Position numbers and translations under genes: made by a program
Shown: one piece after another, positions 24,956 through 33,237 of the stretch
Layout: the number at the start of each line of letters is the position of its first letter
How positions within the stretch are numbered: position 1 is the first letter of the stretch
Notes under the pieces: generated by a model
The model's input: the letters and a program-made list of their open reading frames with translations, nothing else
Told to the model about the DNA's origin: nothing
Database searches by the model: none
Source: Neolewinella xylanilytica
Lineage (GTDB): Bacteria > Bacteroidota > Bacteroidia > Chitinophagales > Saprospiraceae
Direction of reading: 5' to 3'
NCBI RefSeq assembly: GCF_002934605.1
Contig: NZ_PTJC01000006.1
Span: 372,001-436,000, forward strand
Length of the DNA stretch: 64,000 nucleotides

Positions 24956-26194
24956 TTGACCCAAGACAAGTTCGTGATCGTTGGTGGGGGAGCGGCCGGT
25001 TTAGTCGCCGCGCATACCCTGGAAGCCGCTGGGCATGCCCCACTGCTGCTCGAGCGCGAAGCGGAAGTAGGCGGGCGGCTGCGTACCGACGAGGTCGACG
25101 GCTTCCGGCTCGATCGGGGTTTTCAGGTTCTGCTCTCCGAGTATCCCGAGGTAAAACGCTACCTGGACCTGGATGCGTTGCAGGTCAGTGCTTTTCGCCC
25201 CGGCGGCCACGTCCACATGCGGCAGCAGCACTTCCGGTTCGCGGACCCGCTCCGGGAGCCCGCTCAGCTGTTCCGCTCCGCCCTCTCCCCGGTCGGTACG
25301 CTCAACGACAAGATTCGACTGGCCCAGCTCGGGCTCAAACTCATGCGCAGTACCCCCGAAGAATGTTTTCGCGGGTATACCCAGCAAACGACGATCGACT
25401 TTATCTGGAAATACGGCTTCAGCGAACAGATCGTGGAGCGCTTCTTCCGGCCCTTTTTCGGTGGGGTCTTCCTCGAGCAGCGGTTAGAAACCCCGGCGGC
25501 GATGTTCCGTTTCGTGCTGAAGATGTTCGCCCAGGGGAGTGCCGTTCTGCCGGCGGAAGGCATTCAGGCGGTGGCGCGCCAACTGGCCGGTAAGCTCCAG
25601 CGAACGGAAATTCGCACCGGGCATGCCGTTCGGAGCATTACGGACCGGGAGGTGATACTGGACGATGACCGGCGCATTCCCACCCGCGCGGTGATCGTCG
25701 CCTGCGCCCCCGATCCATTCTTTCCCCAGTTAGCCGGCAGCGGCACGGAATACAAGTCGACCACCAACCTCTATTTCTACAGTACCCGGCGGCTGAAGGA
25801 GAATCGCCTCATCAACCTGGTGGTGGACCCGACAAGCACCATTAACACCTTCTGCGTACTCGACGAAGTGGCGCCGACCTACAAGCTGCGCAACCAGGGG
25901 GGATCGCTGATCAGCGTGAGCCTGAAGGAGTGTCCGGACACCGATTCCGTAGCCCAGGCCGAACAGGATCTGCTCCGGCATACCCGCTTGCCCAACGATG
26001 CGCTGAGTTTTCTCAAGCAGTACGACATCCCGCACGCGCTTCCCCGCCTGGGTGCGGTGGCCTTCTCGGCGGATGCCACGCAAACCCGGCTCATCGACCG
26101 GGTCTTCCTGGCCGGCGACCAACAACTTAACGGCTCCCTGGATGCCGCCATGCGCAGTGGTCGCCTGGCCGCCGAGGGCGCGCTACGCACCTGA
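24956..26194 (+). CDS. FAD-dependent oxidoreductase (amine oxidase/phytoene desaturase-like)
   Basis: A 412-residue flavoprotein starting at a TTG. The FAD-binding dinucleotide fold is clear: VIVGGGAAGLVAAHTLEAAG at residues ~7-26, followed by the second conserved block EVGGRLRTDEVDGFRLDRGF, as in protoporphyrinogen oxidase and carotenoid desaturases. A C-terminal FAD motif is present as DRVFLAGDQQLNGSLDAAM. Relatives are annotated only as NAD(P)/FAD-dependent oxidoreductases. The kynureninase gene starts 2 bp after its stop, so the two are cotranscribed. A role in tryptophan or aromatic catabolism is therefore possible, but the substrate cannot be read from the sequence. Confidence 0.85.
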   Translation: MTQDKFVIVGGGAAGLVAAHTLEAAGHAPLLLEREAEVGGRLRTDEVDGFRLDRGFQVLLSEYPEVKRYLDLDALQVSAFRPGGHVHMRQQHFRFADPLREPAQLFRSALSPVGTLNDKIRLAQLGLKLMRSTPEECFRGYTQQTTIDFIWKYGFSEQIVERFFRPFFGGVFLEQRLETPAAMFRFVLKMFAQGSAVLPAEGIQAVARQLAGKLQRTEIRTGHAVRSITDREVILDDDRRIPTRAVIVACAPDPFFPQLAGSGTEYKSTTNLYFYSTRRLKENRLINLVVDPTSTINTFCVLDEVAPTYKLRNQGGSLISVSLKECPDTDSVAQAEQDLLRHTRLPNDALSFLKQYDIPHALPRLGAVAFSADATQTRLIDRVFLAGDQQLNGSLDAAMRSGRLAAEGALRT

Positions 26195-26196
26195 TC

Positions 26197-27429
26197 ATGC
26201 TTCGAGACGAATTTCACTTGCCCGCCGCTCCGGACGGCGCGCCCGCACTCTATTTCTGTGGCAATAGCCTTGGGCTGCAGCCCAAGGGAGTGGAAGAGCA
26301 GCTATCCCGCGAGCTACGGGTGTGGCGGGAGCACGGCGTGGAAGGCTGGTGGGGTGGGGAAGCGGGCGGCTGGCTCAGCTATCACCGGCGGCTGCAGCGC
26401 GACCTCTCCGCCATCGTAGGCGCAAAGCCCGATGAGGTCGTGGCCTGTAATGCGCTGACGGTGAACCTGCACCTGCTCCTGGTTTCCTTTTTTCGGCCGA
26501 CGGGGCGCAGGTGCAAGATCATCATGGAAAGCGGTGCCTTCCCCAGCGACCAACACGCCGTTAGGGCGCAACTGCAGTTTCATGGCCTCGACCTGGACCG
26601 CGACCTCATCGAGGTGGCTCCTCGCCGCGGCAGTGCCACGATACGGACCGAAGACATCATCGAACAGATCGAGCGGGCGGGGGATGAGCTGGCCCTGGTC
26701 CTGTGGAGTGGCGTGCAGTACTACACCGGACAATTCTTCGATCTGCCCGCCATCGCCACCGCCGGTCGGAAGGTAGGCGCTCGGGTCGGTTTCGATCTGG
26801 CTCACGCGGCGGGGAACGTTCCCCTCCAGCTGCACGAGTGGGGCTGTGATTTCGCGGTATGGTGCAATTATAAATACCTCAACGGGGGGCCGGGAGCGCC
26901 AGGCGGCCTGTTCGTCCATGAGCGCCACGAGCAGGATGACAGCCTTCCCCGACTCGCCGGCTGGTGGGGCCACCGGGAAAGCGACCGCTTCCAAATGAAA
27001 CCGGAATTCGTGCCGGAACGGGGGGCGGCTGGCTGGCAGGTGTCCACGGCCCCCGTACTGGGGCTGGCTCCGCTTCTGGCCGGACTGCCGCTGTTCTCCC
27101 GCGCCGGGGGCATGGAAGCCGTCCGCAAACAAAGCGAGTTATTGACCGACCAGCTCTACCGGAATCTGCAGGCTATCCGGGGCTTACGCATCCTTACGCC
27201 GGAGCGATCCGCCGACCGGGGAGCTCAAATTTCGGCCTACCTGCCGGGCCATAGACCGGATCTGGAAAAACAACTTTCGCGGCGGGGGCTGATCTGCGAT
27301 TACCGGCAGGATAACCTCGACGGAAGCGGGGGCGGCGTACTGCGATTGGCGCCCGCACCGCTCTACAATACACTGGAAGAAGTCAATCGCATAGACGAGG
27401 TGTTGCGGTCGACCCTCGCGCTCAACTGA
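26197..27429 (+). CDS. kynU: kynureninase
   Basis: KynU is a PLP enzyme that splits kynurenine to anthranilate and alanine (or the 3-hydroxy analogue). The 410-residue sequence has the family start YFCGNSLGLQPKGVEEQL, the PLP-phosphate and Asp region DLAHAAGNVPLQLHEWGCDF, and the PLP Lys in WCNYKYLNGGPG (K226). The active-site block GWWGHRESDRFQM follows. The C-terminal domain ends in the usual RLAPAPLYNTLEEV. The start is 2 bp after the FAD-oxidoreductase stop. No other kynurenine-pathway gene is nearby, though hppD at 9-10 kb also serves aromatic amino acid breakdown. Confidence 0.95.
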   Translation: MLRDEFHLPAAPDGAPALYFCGNSLGLQPKGVEEQLSRELRVWREHGVEGWWGGEAGGWLSYHRRLQRDLSAIVGAKPDEVVACNALTVNLHLLLVSFFRPTGRRCKIIMESGAFPSDQHAVRAQLQFHGLDLDRDLIEVAPRRGSATIRTEDIIEQIERAGDELALVLWSGVQYYTGQFFDLPAIATAGRKVGARVGFDLAHAAGNVPLQLHEWGCDFAVWCNYKYLNGGPGAPGGLFVHERHEQDDSLPRLAGWWGHRESDRFQMKPEFVPERGAAGWQVSTAPVLGLAPLLAGLPLFSRAGGMEAVRKQSELLTDQLYRNLQAIRGLRILTPERSADRGAQISAYLPGHRPDLEKQLSRRGLICDYRQDNLDGSGGGVLRLAPAPLYNTLEEVNRIDEVLRSTLALN

Positions 27430-27436
27430 CGGATAA

Positions 27437-28609
27437 ATGAGAACATTGTCAAAATATTTGGGTTACTTTAGGCAACCAAGACACAGACAAACACATGACC
27501 ATTCTACTCCTAGCCGTGCTGGCGCTTATTGGCGTCTATCTGACCGGCGACTCGACCGTTCGACAGTAATCTCTTGCTTTCGGGGCGGTTGCCTGATGCT
27601 GCTTTTGCTGTCATCCTGCGCGTCCGTTCCCGATTTACCCAGCGGTAATTCATTTCCCGCTCCCCCCGCCCCCGACTACGATCTGACCGCCAACTGGGCC
27701 GCGCTGCCCGGTATGGACGATTACGCCGACCGCACCCCGGGCGATAGTCTGCAGGACCTGCAGTATCGTGCCGCGGCGGACGTATTCTTCGTCCATCCGA
27801 CGATCTATACCGATGTCCGAAAGGATAACAATACCTGGAACGCCGCTCTTACGGACGATGCCCTGAACCGGGATGTCGATGAATCTACTATTCTGAACCA
27901 GGCTAGTATCTTCAACGCCGCCGGCAAGGTGTATGCTCCCCGCTACCGACAGGCGCACATCAGCGTTTTCTACGACGAAGGTGAGTCGGTGAAGCAGCGT
28001 GCGCTCGATACCGCCTATCAAGACGTATTGGCTGCCTTCGATTATTACCTGACGCACTACCACAACGGGCGACCGATCATACTGGCGGCCCACAGCCAGG
28101 GCACGCTCCATGCCGAGCGGTTGCTGCGGGACCGCTTTGAGGGTAAAGCGCTGGGAGAAAAGCTGGTCGCTGCCTACCTGGTAGGGATGCCGATCGACCG
28201 CGAGGCATTTCGTACGATACCGGTTTGTACCGGAGCGGAAGAAACCGGTTGTTTCGTCAGTTGGCGTACGTACCGCGATGATTTCGAACCCGGTCCAGGA
28301 CAGGACGATCCGGCCGTAGCGGTGGTGAATCCGCTTACCTGGACGAAGGCCACCGATCGAGCACCCGATTCCCTCAACCGGGGTGGCATTCTGTACAACT
28401 ATGAGGCTGGTCCGATACCCGGACTCGTCTGGGCGGAAATTCGGGGAGCGGCACTGTTTACGAATAAACCCAGCTTCTTCGGGGATATCCTTTTTCGAAC
28501 GAAGAACTACCACGTCGCGGACTACAATTTCTTTTGGATGAACGTGCGCGATAATGCCAAGCAGCGGGTAGATGCTTACCTCGGTTCCGAACCACCTTAC
28601 GTGGAATAG
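27437..28609 (+). CDS. DUF3089 lipoprotein, alpha/beta hydrolase fold
   Basis: The conserved part (from ~residue 85) matches DUF3089: AADVFFVHPTIYTD, then AAFDYYLTHYHNGRPIILAAHSQGT with a Ser-type nucleophile elbow, and NPLTWTK. A lipobox-like LLLLSSC suggests outer-membrane or periplasmic anchoring. The N-terminus is unsure. The frame opens at 27437, but its first ~50 residues are basic and not signal-like. The Met at 27596 directly before LLLLSSC gives too short a signal. A non-ATG start between them, or a sequence change there, is possible. Relatives are uncharacterised hydrolases. It follows kynU in the same direction. Confidence 0.78.
   Translation: MRTLSKYLGYFRQPRHRQTHDHSTPSRAGAYWRLSDRRLDRSTVISCFRGGCLMLLLLSSCASVPDLPSGNSFPAPPAPDYDLTANWAALPGMDDYADRTPGDSLQDLQYRAAADVFFVHPTIYTDVRKDNNTWNAALTDDALNRDVDESTILNQASIFNAAGKVYAPRYRQAHISVFYDEGESVKQRALDTAYQDVLAAFDYYLTHYHNGRPIILAAHSQGTLHAERLLRDRFEGKALGEKLVAAYLVGMPIDREAFRTIPVCTGAEETGCFVSWRTYRDDFEPGPGQDDPAVAVVNPLTWTKATDRAPDSLNRGGILYNYEAGPIPGLVWAEIRGAALFTNKPSFFGDILFRTKNYHVADYNFFWMNVRDNAKQRVDAYLGSEPPYVE
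27495..27569 (+). CDS. possible 24-residue membrane peptide
   Basis: A short frame, MTILLLAVLALIGVY followed by LTGDSTVRQ and a stop, has one hydrophobic helix and a short polar tail, like many single-span small proteins. It overlaps, in another frame, the poorly supported N-terminus of the DUF3089 gene and ends 26 bp before the Met that precedes that gene's lipobox. It could be a real small protein, a leader peptide, or chance. Confidence 0.3.
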   Translation: MTILLLAVLALIGVYLTGDSTVRQ

Positions 28610-28679
28610 CCCGGCGCGTTTCCTGCGCCGTGGCGCCCGAACAGCCTGCACCCGAGCTACGTTGGGAAAGAAAAAACCA

Positions 28680-29186
28680 ATGGGAAAGACCGAAAACCTG
28701 TTCAGCCGCGAATCCATCGAGAAGATCCGCAAAATTACCGACGACACGCGTACGTGTATGTTCTGCTCCAACCTCGGCGCCCGCCCCTTCAGCAGCGCCC
28801 CGATGGCAACCCAACGGGTCGAGGACGATGGCAGTATCTGGTTTTTCAGCGCCAAGGACAGCGACCGCAACGCCGATTTACAGCGGGAACCCGAAGCACA
28901 GCTTATTTACGGTAGCGAACAGAATGAGGAGTACCTAAGCCTGTATGGCGAGGCCGTCGTTCTCTATGACCGCCAAAAAGCGGAGCAGCTCTGGTCGCCG
29001 ATGGTGAAAGTTTGGTTTCAGGAAGGACCTGCCGATCCGAACCTGAGCCTGATCCGCTTCACTCCAAGGGAGGGGTATTACTGGGATACCCAGCACGGAA
29101 AAGTGGTGGCCTTTGCCAAAATGGCCGCTTCCGTAGTGACGGGAAAAACCATGGACGACGGCGTCCAGGGTAAGCTTAAAGTATAA
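28680..29186 (+). CDS. pyridoxamine 5'-phosphate oxidase-fold protein (general stress protein 26-like)
   Basis: A 168-residue split-barrel flavin-binding-type protein. Blocks such as TCMFCSNLGARPFSSAPM, GSIWFFSAKDSDRNADL and AQLIYGSEQNEEYLSLYGEA match the general stress FMN-binding group. The late EGYYWDTQHGKVVAFAKMAA is usual for that group. The frame is open upstream into the DUF3089 gene, but the first Met with family-like sequence is at 28680. Relatives bind FMN or F420-like cofactors and are tied to stress, without a defined reaction. It is downstream of the DUF3089 gene with a 70-bp gap. Confidence 0.85.
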   Translation: MGKTENLFSRESIEKIRKITDDTRTCMFCSNLGARPFSSAPMATQRVEDDGSIWFFSAKDSDRNADLQREPEAQLIYGSEQNEEYLSLYGEAVVLYDRQKAEQLWSPMVKVWFQEGPADPNLSLIRFTPREGYYWDTQHGKVVAFAKMAASVVTGKTMDDGVQGKLKV

Positions 29187-29240
29187 GCCAGGCTACTGCT
29201 CCCGCGAAAATCATGGCAATCCTCTAATCGTTTTTATACG

Positions 29241-29264
29241 CTTGTAAACGTATATATTCGCAAG
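29241..29264. promoter_or_regulatory. 24-bp imperfect palindrome, possible operator
   Basis: The sequence has the symmetric form CTTG-nn-AA-nn-TATA-nn-TT-nn-CAAG, in an AT-rich stretch otherwise unusual for this region. A second dyad, TATACG...CGTATA, overlaps its left half. It lies 87 bp upstream of the unknown gene with a possible HTH tail. That position suits an operator for a homodimeric regulator, though none is proven. Confidence 0.4.
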
Positions 29265-29350
29265 TAACCGATTACTTGACGATTAATTGGTTGCCGCCGT
29301 CCGAGTTTTGAACGTGAAACCGAAACGCATCACCTTCAAAACGAACGACC

Positions 29351-30094
29351 ATGACTCGTGACGACCTGATTACTTATCTCCACCGCCTTTCTCAGAACCT
29401 GCATCCCCTCACGGGAGGCTCCGTGGGTAAAGGAGGGTGCCTTAACGAGCCCGCGATCCGGGCGGAGTTGATCCGCCTGGTCGATCGGCTGCAACAAATG
29501 GAGGAGGCTGTCTTGCCCGCGGAAGAAATTACCGGGATAATTGCCGACCTGCGGGAACTCGACTATAAACCGACGCCAACCCAGGTAGCCAAAGTGTTGA
29601 CGGGTAGTCGCAGCGTTGCCGATCCCCGGTTGCGGGGGCTGCCCGCTTACCGCCGTTACCGGGGCGTAGTGAGCCAGCGTGACATTCGCCGGATGCTTGC
29701 GTCGCGACCGGACCTCTTCACTGAGTTGTCCGGAGAGAAGGAATACGAGGCCATTCCCGCTACCGTAGCGGACTGGCAAGCCGTTGATTTCTTCACGGAG
29801 GGGTATTTCGATAAGCTGGAATCCGATAAGGCCGCTTCTTTAACCCGGGAGGTTACGGATCTTGGATTGCGCAAGGCCACCGAACGGTTACCTGCTTATA
29901 TGGCGCGGGCCCGGCAGCGGCTACCCCGGGCTTTCGAACCCTGGACGAAAGAAGAGCGGGCGCTACTGATCGAAGCGATGTGTTACACGAACGACCTGGA
30001 TAAGCTAACGGGTATATTTGGCAGGTCGGCGGCTTCGCTGGAACGGGAGGGGAAACAATTGATCTGGAACAGCCGTAAGCCGGTAGCTGCCTGA
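29351..30094 (+). CDS. unknown protein with possible HTH/SANT-like C-terminus
   Basis: A 247-residue soluble protein that I do not recognise. The N-terminal ~75 residues are helical, with a small Gly-rich turn (LTGGSVGKGGCL). The middle is basic and helical. The last ~45 residues (PWTKEERALLIEAMCYTNDL, then GIFGRSAASLEREGKQLIW) have the tryptophan start, acidic helix and GRS-containing recognition-helix pattern of Myb/SANT-type DNA-binding modules. It could therefore be a regulator. An AT-rich upstream region holds a 24-bp palindrome. The ATG at 29351 is the first plausible start. It precedes an MsrA-like gene in the same direction. Confidence 0.6.
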   Translation: MTRDDLITYLHRLSQNLHPLTGGSVGKGGCLNEPAIRAELIRLVDRLQQMEEAVLPAEEITGIIADLRELDYKPTPTQVAKVLTGSRSVADPRLRGLPAYRRYRGVVSQRDIRRMLASRPDLFTELSGEKEYEAIPATVADWQAVDFFTEGYFDKLESDKAASLTREVTDLGLRKATERLPAYMARARQRLPRAFEPWTKEERALLIEAMCYTNDLDKLTGIFGRSAASLEREGKQLIWNSRKPVAA

Positions 30095-30116
30095 TGCATC
30101 CGGAAAGGGGTTTCAG

Positions 30117-30629
30117 GTGTTAGCGTGGGTGGCTGAATGGAAGCGGATAGGATTGGGTGGTGGTTGTCACTGGTGTACCGAGGGCGTGTTCGTTTCGCTG
30201 CCCGGCGTGAAGCGGGTAGATCAGGGATGGATTGGCTCCGCACCCCCCTACGAAGCACCTTCCGAGGCGGTAATCGTACATTTCGATCCGGGAAGAATAT
30301 CGCTGGAGGCATTAATTGACGTCCATTTGCAGACACATAGTGCTACTCGGGCGCATATCTTTAGGGGGAAGTACCGTTCCGCGGTGTATTACTACAGCGA
30401 AGAGGAGCGCCGCGAAAGCGAACGCATCCTTTCCGCATTAGGTCGTGCACTGGACGAACCATTACTAACCAAAGTCCTGCCCTTGCGCGTTTTCACATTC
30501 TCGCTGCCCGAGCACCGGGACTATTACCGAAGCGATCCGGAGCGCCCGTTCTGCCGGAGATACATCACGCCGAAACTGGACCGACTACGGGCTGACCGAC
30601 CGGACCTTTTTTCGGCGCTAAAGCAATAA
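30117..30629 (+). CDS. msrA: peptide methionine sulfoxide reductase MsrA-like protein
   Basis: MsrA reduces methionine-S-sulfoxide in proteins. The 170-residue protein has the active-site block GLGGGCHWCTEGVF, where most relatives read GCFWC. Both Cys (C17, C20) are kept, but Phe is replaced by His. Later blocks are VDQGWIGSAPPYEAPSEAVIVHFDP and GKYRSAVYYYSEEE. The family's THDPTTLNRQGND loop is shortened and altered (THSATRAHIFRGKY). The start is GTG at 30117, or possibly GTG at 30129. It is small for MsrA but complete. It lies 108 bp upstream of gldL, where many relatives have gldK. Confidence 0.85.
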   Translation: MLAWVAEWKRIGLGGGCHWCTEGVFVSLPGVKRVDQGWIGSAPPYEAPSEAVIVHFDPGRISLEALIDVHLQTHSATRAHIFRGKYRSAVYYYSEEERRESERILSALGRALDEPLLTKVLPLRVFTFSLPEHRDYYRSDPERPFCRRYITPKLDRLRADRPDLFSALKQ

Positions 30630-30737
30630 GGGCCCCGATCCTGCGGTTAAAACCCCGTTAAATCCATCATCGTGTTGCACGGAACTGACCGGCGCACCTT
30701 ACTTACTCTCTGTTATTCCTAATCCGTACTACTCTCT

Positions 30738-31349
30738 ATGAGCTTTTTCAAATCCCCCACCTTCAAGTACATGAAGAACTTCATCATCGGCGTCGGCGCG
30801 GCTGTCGTGATGTTGGGAGCTCTGTACAAAATTCAGTCTTGGGAAATGCCGACCATTGGTGGCGTAACCATTGACCTGCTGACCCTGGGACTTGGCGTTG
30901 AGGCCGGCCTCTTCCTGCTGATCGGTATCCTGGGTCCTGACCCTGACTACTACTGGGACAAGCTGTACCCGGGCCTTTCCAGCTACAATGGAGACGTAAC
31001 TCCCCTTACCGGCGGAGCGGTTGCCCCCGCTGGTCCTCAAGTAGCCGCACTAAATGGCGAGGTCGTCGAGGAGCAACTCGGCGGTATGCTGGTCGAACTA
31101 CAGACGATGTCGAAAAGCATGAGTAGCCTGAAGGCACTCCAGGAAGCTGATTTCAGTGGCACCAGTGCGCAGATTAAGCAGATGGGTAACTTCTACGCCA
31201 AGCTCAACGAAGCCATGGCCGACCTGGCCGCTACTACGGACGAGACCAAGGTGTACAAGAAGAACATGCAGCAACTGAACGGTAACCTGACCACGCTGAA
31301 CAACGTGTACGGCAACATGATCAGCGCCATGCGTGCGCCTACGGCTTAA
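30738..31349 (+). CDS. gldL: type IX secretion/gliding motor protein GldL
   Basis: GldL forms the inner-membrane stator ring around GldM that converts proton flow into motion for T9SS export and gliding. The 203-residue protein has two membrane helices. TM1 is about residues 14-31 (NFIIGVGAAVVMLGALYK). TM2 is about 47-66 and carries the buried acid E55 (GVEAGLFLLIG), matching the essential TM2 Glu of Flavobacterium GldL. The TM1 Lys is K31. The nearby His of Flavobacterium (KITH) appears as Ser here (KIQS). The cytoplasmic tail is helical. It is followed by gldM after 67 bp. Confidence 0.95.
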   Translation: MSFFKSPTFKYMKNFIIGVGAAVVMLGALYKIQSWEMPTIGGVTIDLLTLGLGVEAGLFLLIGILGPDPDYYWDKLYPGLSSYNGDVTPLTGGAVAPAGPQVAALNGEVVEEQLGGMLVELQTMSKSMSSLKALQEADFSGTSAQIKQMGNFYAKLNEAMADLAATTDETKVYKKNMQQLNGNLTTLNNVYGNMISAMRAPTA

Positions 31350-31416
31350 GTGTAATCCCAATATTCTAAACCCTTTGATTTCCGCTCCCGGGCGGTGATC
31401 TAAACCAACCCATTAT

Positions 31417-33087
31417 ATGTCAATTCCAAAGGAACCCCGGCAGCTGATGATCAATATCATGTATTTGGTATTGATGGCGCTGCTGGCCCTCAACGTCTCC
31501 GCTGAGGTGATGGATGCCTTTCAGACCCTCGACGAGGGTAATAAGAACAGTATCGCCACCGTAGACGAACAGATTGAAGAAACCGTCGCGAGCCTGGACG
31601 AACTGCTGAAGGACGAATCCAAAGCGAAATTCCGGGTGCTACAGGACCCGATCGCTCAGATTCGTGCCGAAGTCGCCAGTTTCAATAGCTATGTCATCGG
31701 TTTACGGGATACCCTGATTGACGTCTCCGGCAACAATGACGGAGAAGTCACCATGGAAGGCGACTACATCGAAAGCCACGGCGTACTTGCCCCGAAGGGA
31801 AAGAAAAATAAGGACGTGACCACCCGTCTGCTCGTACAGGGTCCCGACGGTCAGGTTTCCGAAGGATCCGGTGCGGGAGAGGACCTCAAGCAGCGGATCA
31901 TCCAAACTCGTCAGCGCCTTGTTGATATCTATTCCCAACTGATCACCGAGCACGGTGAAACACTTGACATCGCGGAAAGCGAGCAGCAGGCTCGTATCGC
32001 CAGCGTGGCCGAGAACATGCCCTTCAGCATCGACGACCAGACCTGGCGCGAGTCCAACAACAAGAAGGTCAGCTGGGCCGACTACAAGTTCGGTCACATG
32101 CCCCTCGCCGCCGTACTGCCCCTGATGTCACAGATCCAGTCGGACCTGAAAGTATCCGAGGCTAACCTCGTGAACGACATCGTGCAAATGGCCGGCGGTA
32201 AGCAGATCGTCTTCGACAAATTCTTCCCGGTCTTCCAGGCCGATAAGAGCTACGTCATCGGTGGCGAGCGTCTGAACGCTACGGTTTCCGTAGGTAGCTA
32301 CTCCAGCTCCCTGCAGCCCGAGAACATCACGCTGCGCGTCAACGGGCAGAGCCTGCCGATCCGGCAGGACGGTACCGCCGACTTCAGCCTGGTGGCTAAC
32401 GGTAGCCCCGGACCCAAGACCATCAAGACCTACGTTGCCGTAAAGAACCCCCTGACCGGTGAGGTCATCGAGCAGGACGGTGAGTTTACCTACGAGATCG
32501 GTACCCGCTCCGTTGCGGTGTCGGCCGACAAGATGAACGTGTTCTACATGGGGGTCGACAACCCGATCACGGTTTCCGCCGCCGGTGTTGCCTCTAACGA
32601 CGTGCGCGTCAGCTTTGGTGATGCCATTCAGGGCACCTCCACCGGTAACAACAGCTACATGGTGAAGGGCGTCCGTCCTACCGGTATCAACACGACCAAC
32701 ATTACCGTAACCGCTAATGGCCAGACGCTGGGTACCTTTCCCTTCCGGGTGAAGCCGATTCCCGATCCGGTGCCCACTATCGGCGGCCAGCAGGGTGGCG
32801 ATATTGCCAACTCGACCTTCCGTGCCCAGCAGGGTCTGTTCGCCGAGTTGAAGAACTTCGACTTCGATGCCCGCTGTAACATCGCCGGCTTTAACCTGCT
32901 GTACGTTCCGGCCCGCGAAGACCCCCTCGTATCGCAGAACCCCGGCGGATCTTTTGCCGGTCAAACGGCCGCCCTGATCACGAAGGCTAAGCCCGGTGAC
33001 AACTACCTGTTTAAGAACATCAAGGCCAAGTGCCCCGGCGATGCCGCTCCGCGGGATCTCGGTACCATGTCCTTCACGATTCGCTAA
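31417..33087 (+). CDS. gldM: type IX secretion/gliding protein GldM
   Basis: GldM is the periplasm-spanning shaft of the T9SS motor, anchored by one N-terminal helix inside the GldL ring. The 556 residues begin with the typical KEPRQLMINIMYLVLMALLA (basic face with Arg8, then the membrane helix to ~residue 28). Four periplasmic domains follow: a helical first domain (to ~220) and three beta domains (from ~240, e.g. LNATVSVGSYSSSLQPENIT). The length fits the family. It lies between gldL and gldN, and a strong hairpin follows the stop. Confidence 0.96.
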   Translation: MSIPKEPRQLMINIMYLVLMALLALNVSAEVMDAFQTLDEGNKNSIATVDEQIEETVASLDELLKDESKAKFRVLQDPIAQIRAEVASFNSYVIGLRDTLIDVSGNNDGEVTMEGDYIESHGVLAPKGKKNKDVTTRLLVQGPDGQVSEGSGAGEDLKQRIIQTRQRLVDIYSQLITEHGETLDIAESEQQARIASVAENMPFSIDDQTWRESNNKKVSWADYKFGHMPLAAVLPLMSQIQSDLKVSEANLVNDIVQMAGGKQIVFDKFFPVFQADKSYVIGGERLNATVSVGSYSSSLQPENITLRVNGQSLPIRQDGTADFSLVANGSPGPKTIKTYVAVKNPLTGEVIEQDGEFTYEIGTRSVAVSADKMNVFYMGVDNPITVSAAGVASNDVRVSFGDAIQGTSTGNNSYMVKGVRPTGINTTNITVTANGQTLGTFPFRVKPIPDPVPTIGGQQGGDIANSTFRAQQGLFAELKNFDFDARCNIAGFNLLYVPAREDPLVSQNPGGSFAGQTAALITKAKPGDNYLFKNIKAKCPGDAAPRDLGTMSFTIR

Positions 33088-33118
33088 ACCGTTTCGGCCT
33101 GCGGGCCGACACAAACCT

Positions 33119-33160
33119 ACGGGCCCGTGGCAGCCAGCCGTTCACGGGCCCGTATTTTGT
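33119..33160 (+). terminator. strong hairpin between gldM and gldN (partial terminator or attenuator)
   Basis: ACGGGCCCGTG at 33119-33129 pairs perfectly with CACGGGCCCGT at 33143-33153, followed by ATTTTGT. It resembles an intrinsic terminator with a weak T-tract. Because gldN follows in the same operon, it may partly stop transcription or stabilise the upstream gldLM message. Confidence 0.65.
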
Positions 33161-33237
33161 CCTTGGTATACCATACCCGCCCCGAACAACGTTGGTATTA
33201 AGTCAGTATGATAACAATTCAAACCTCCACTCTCCCG

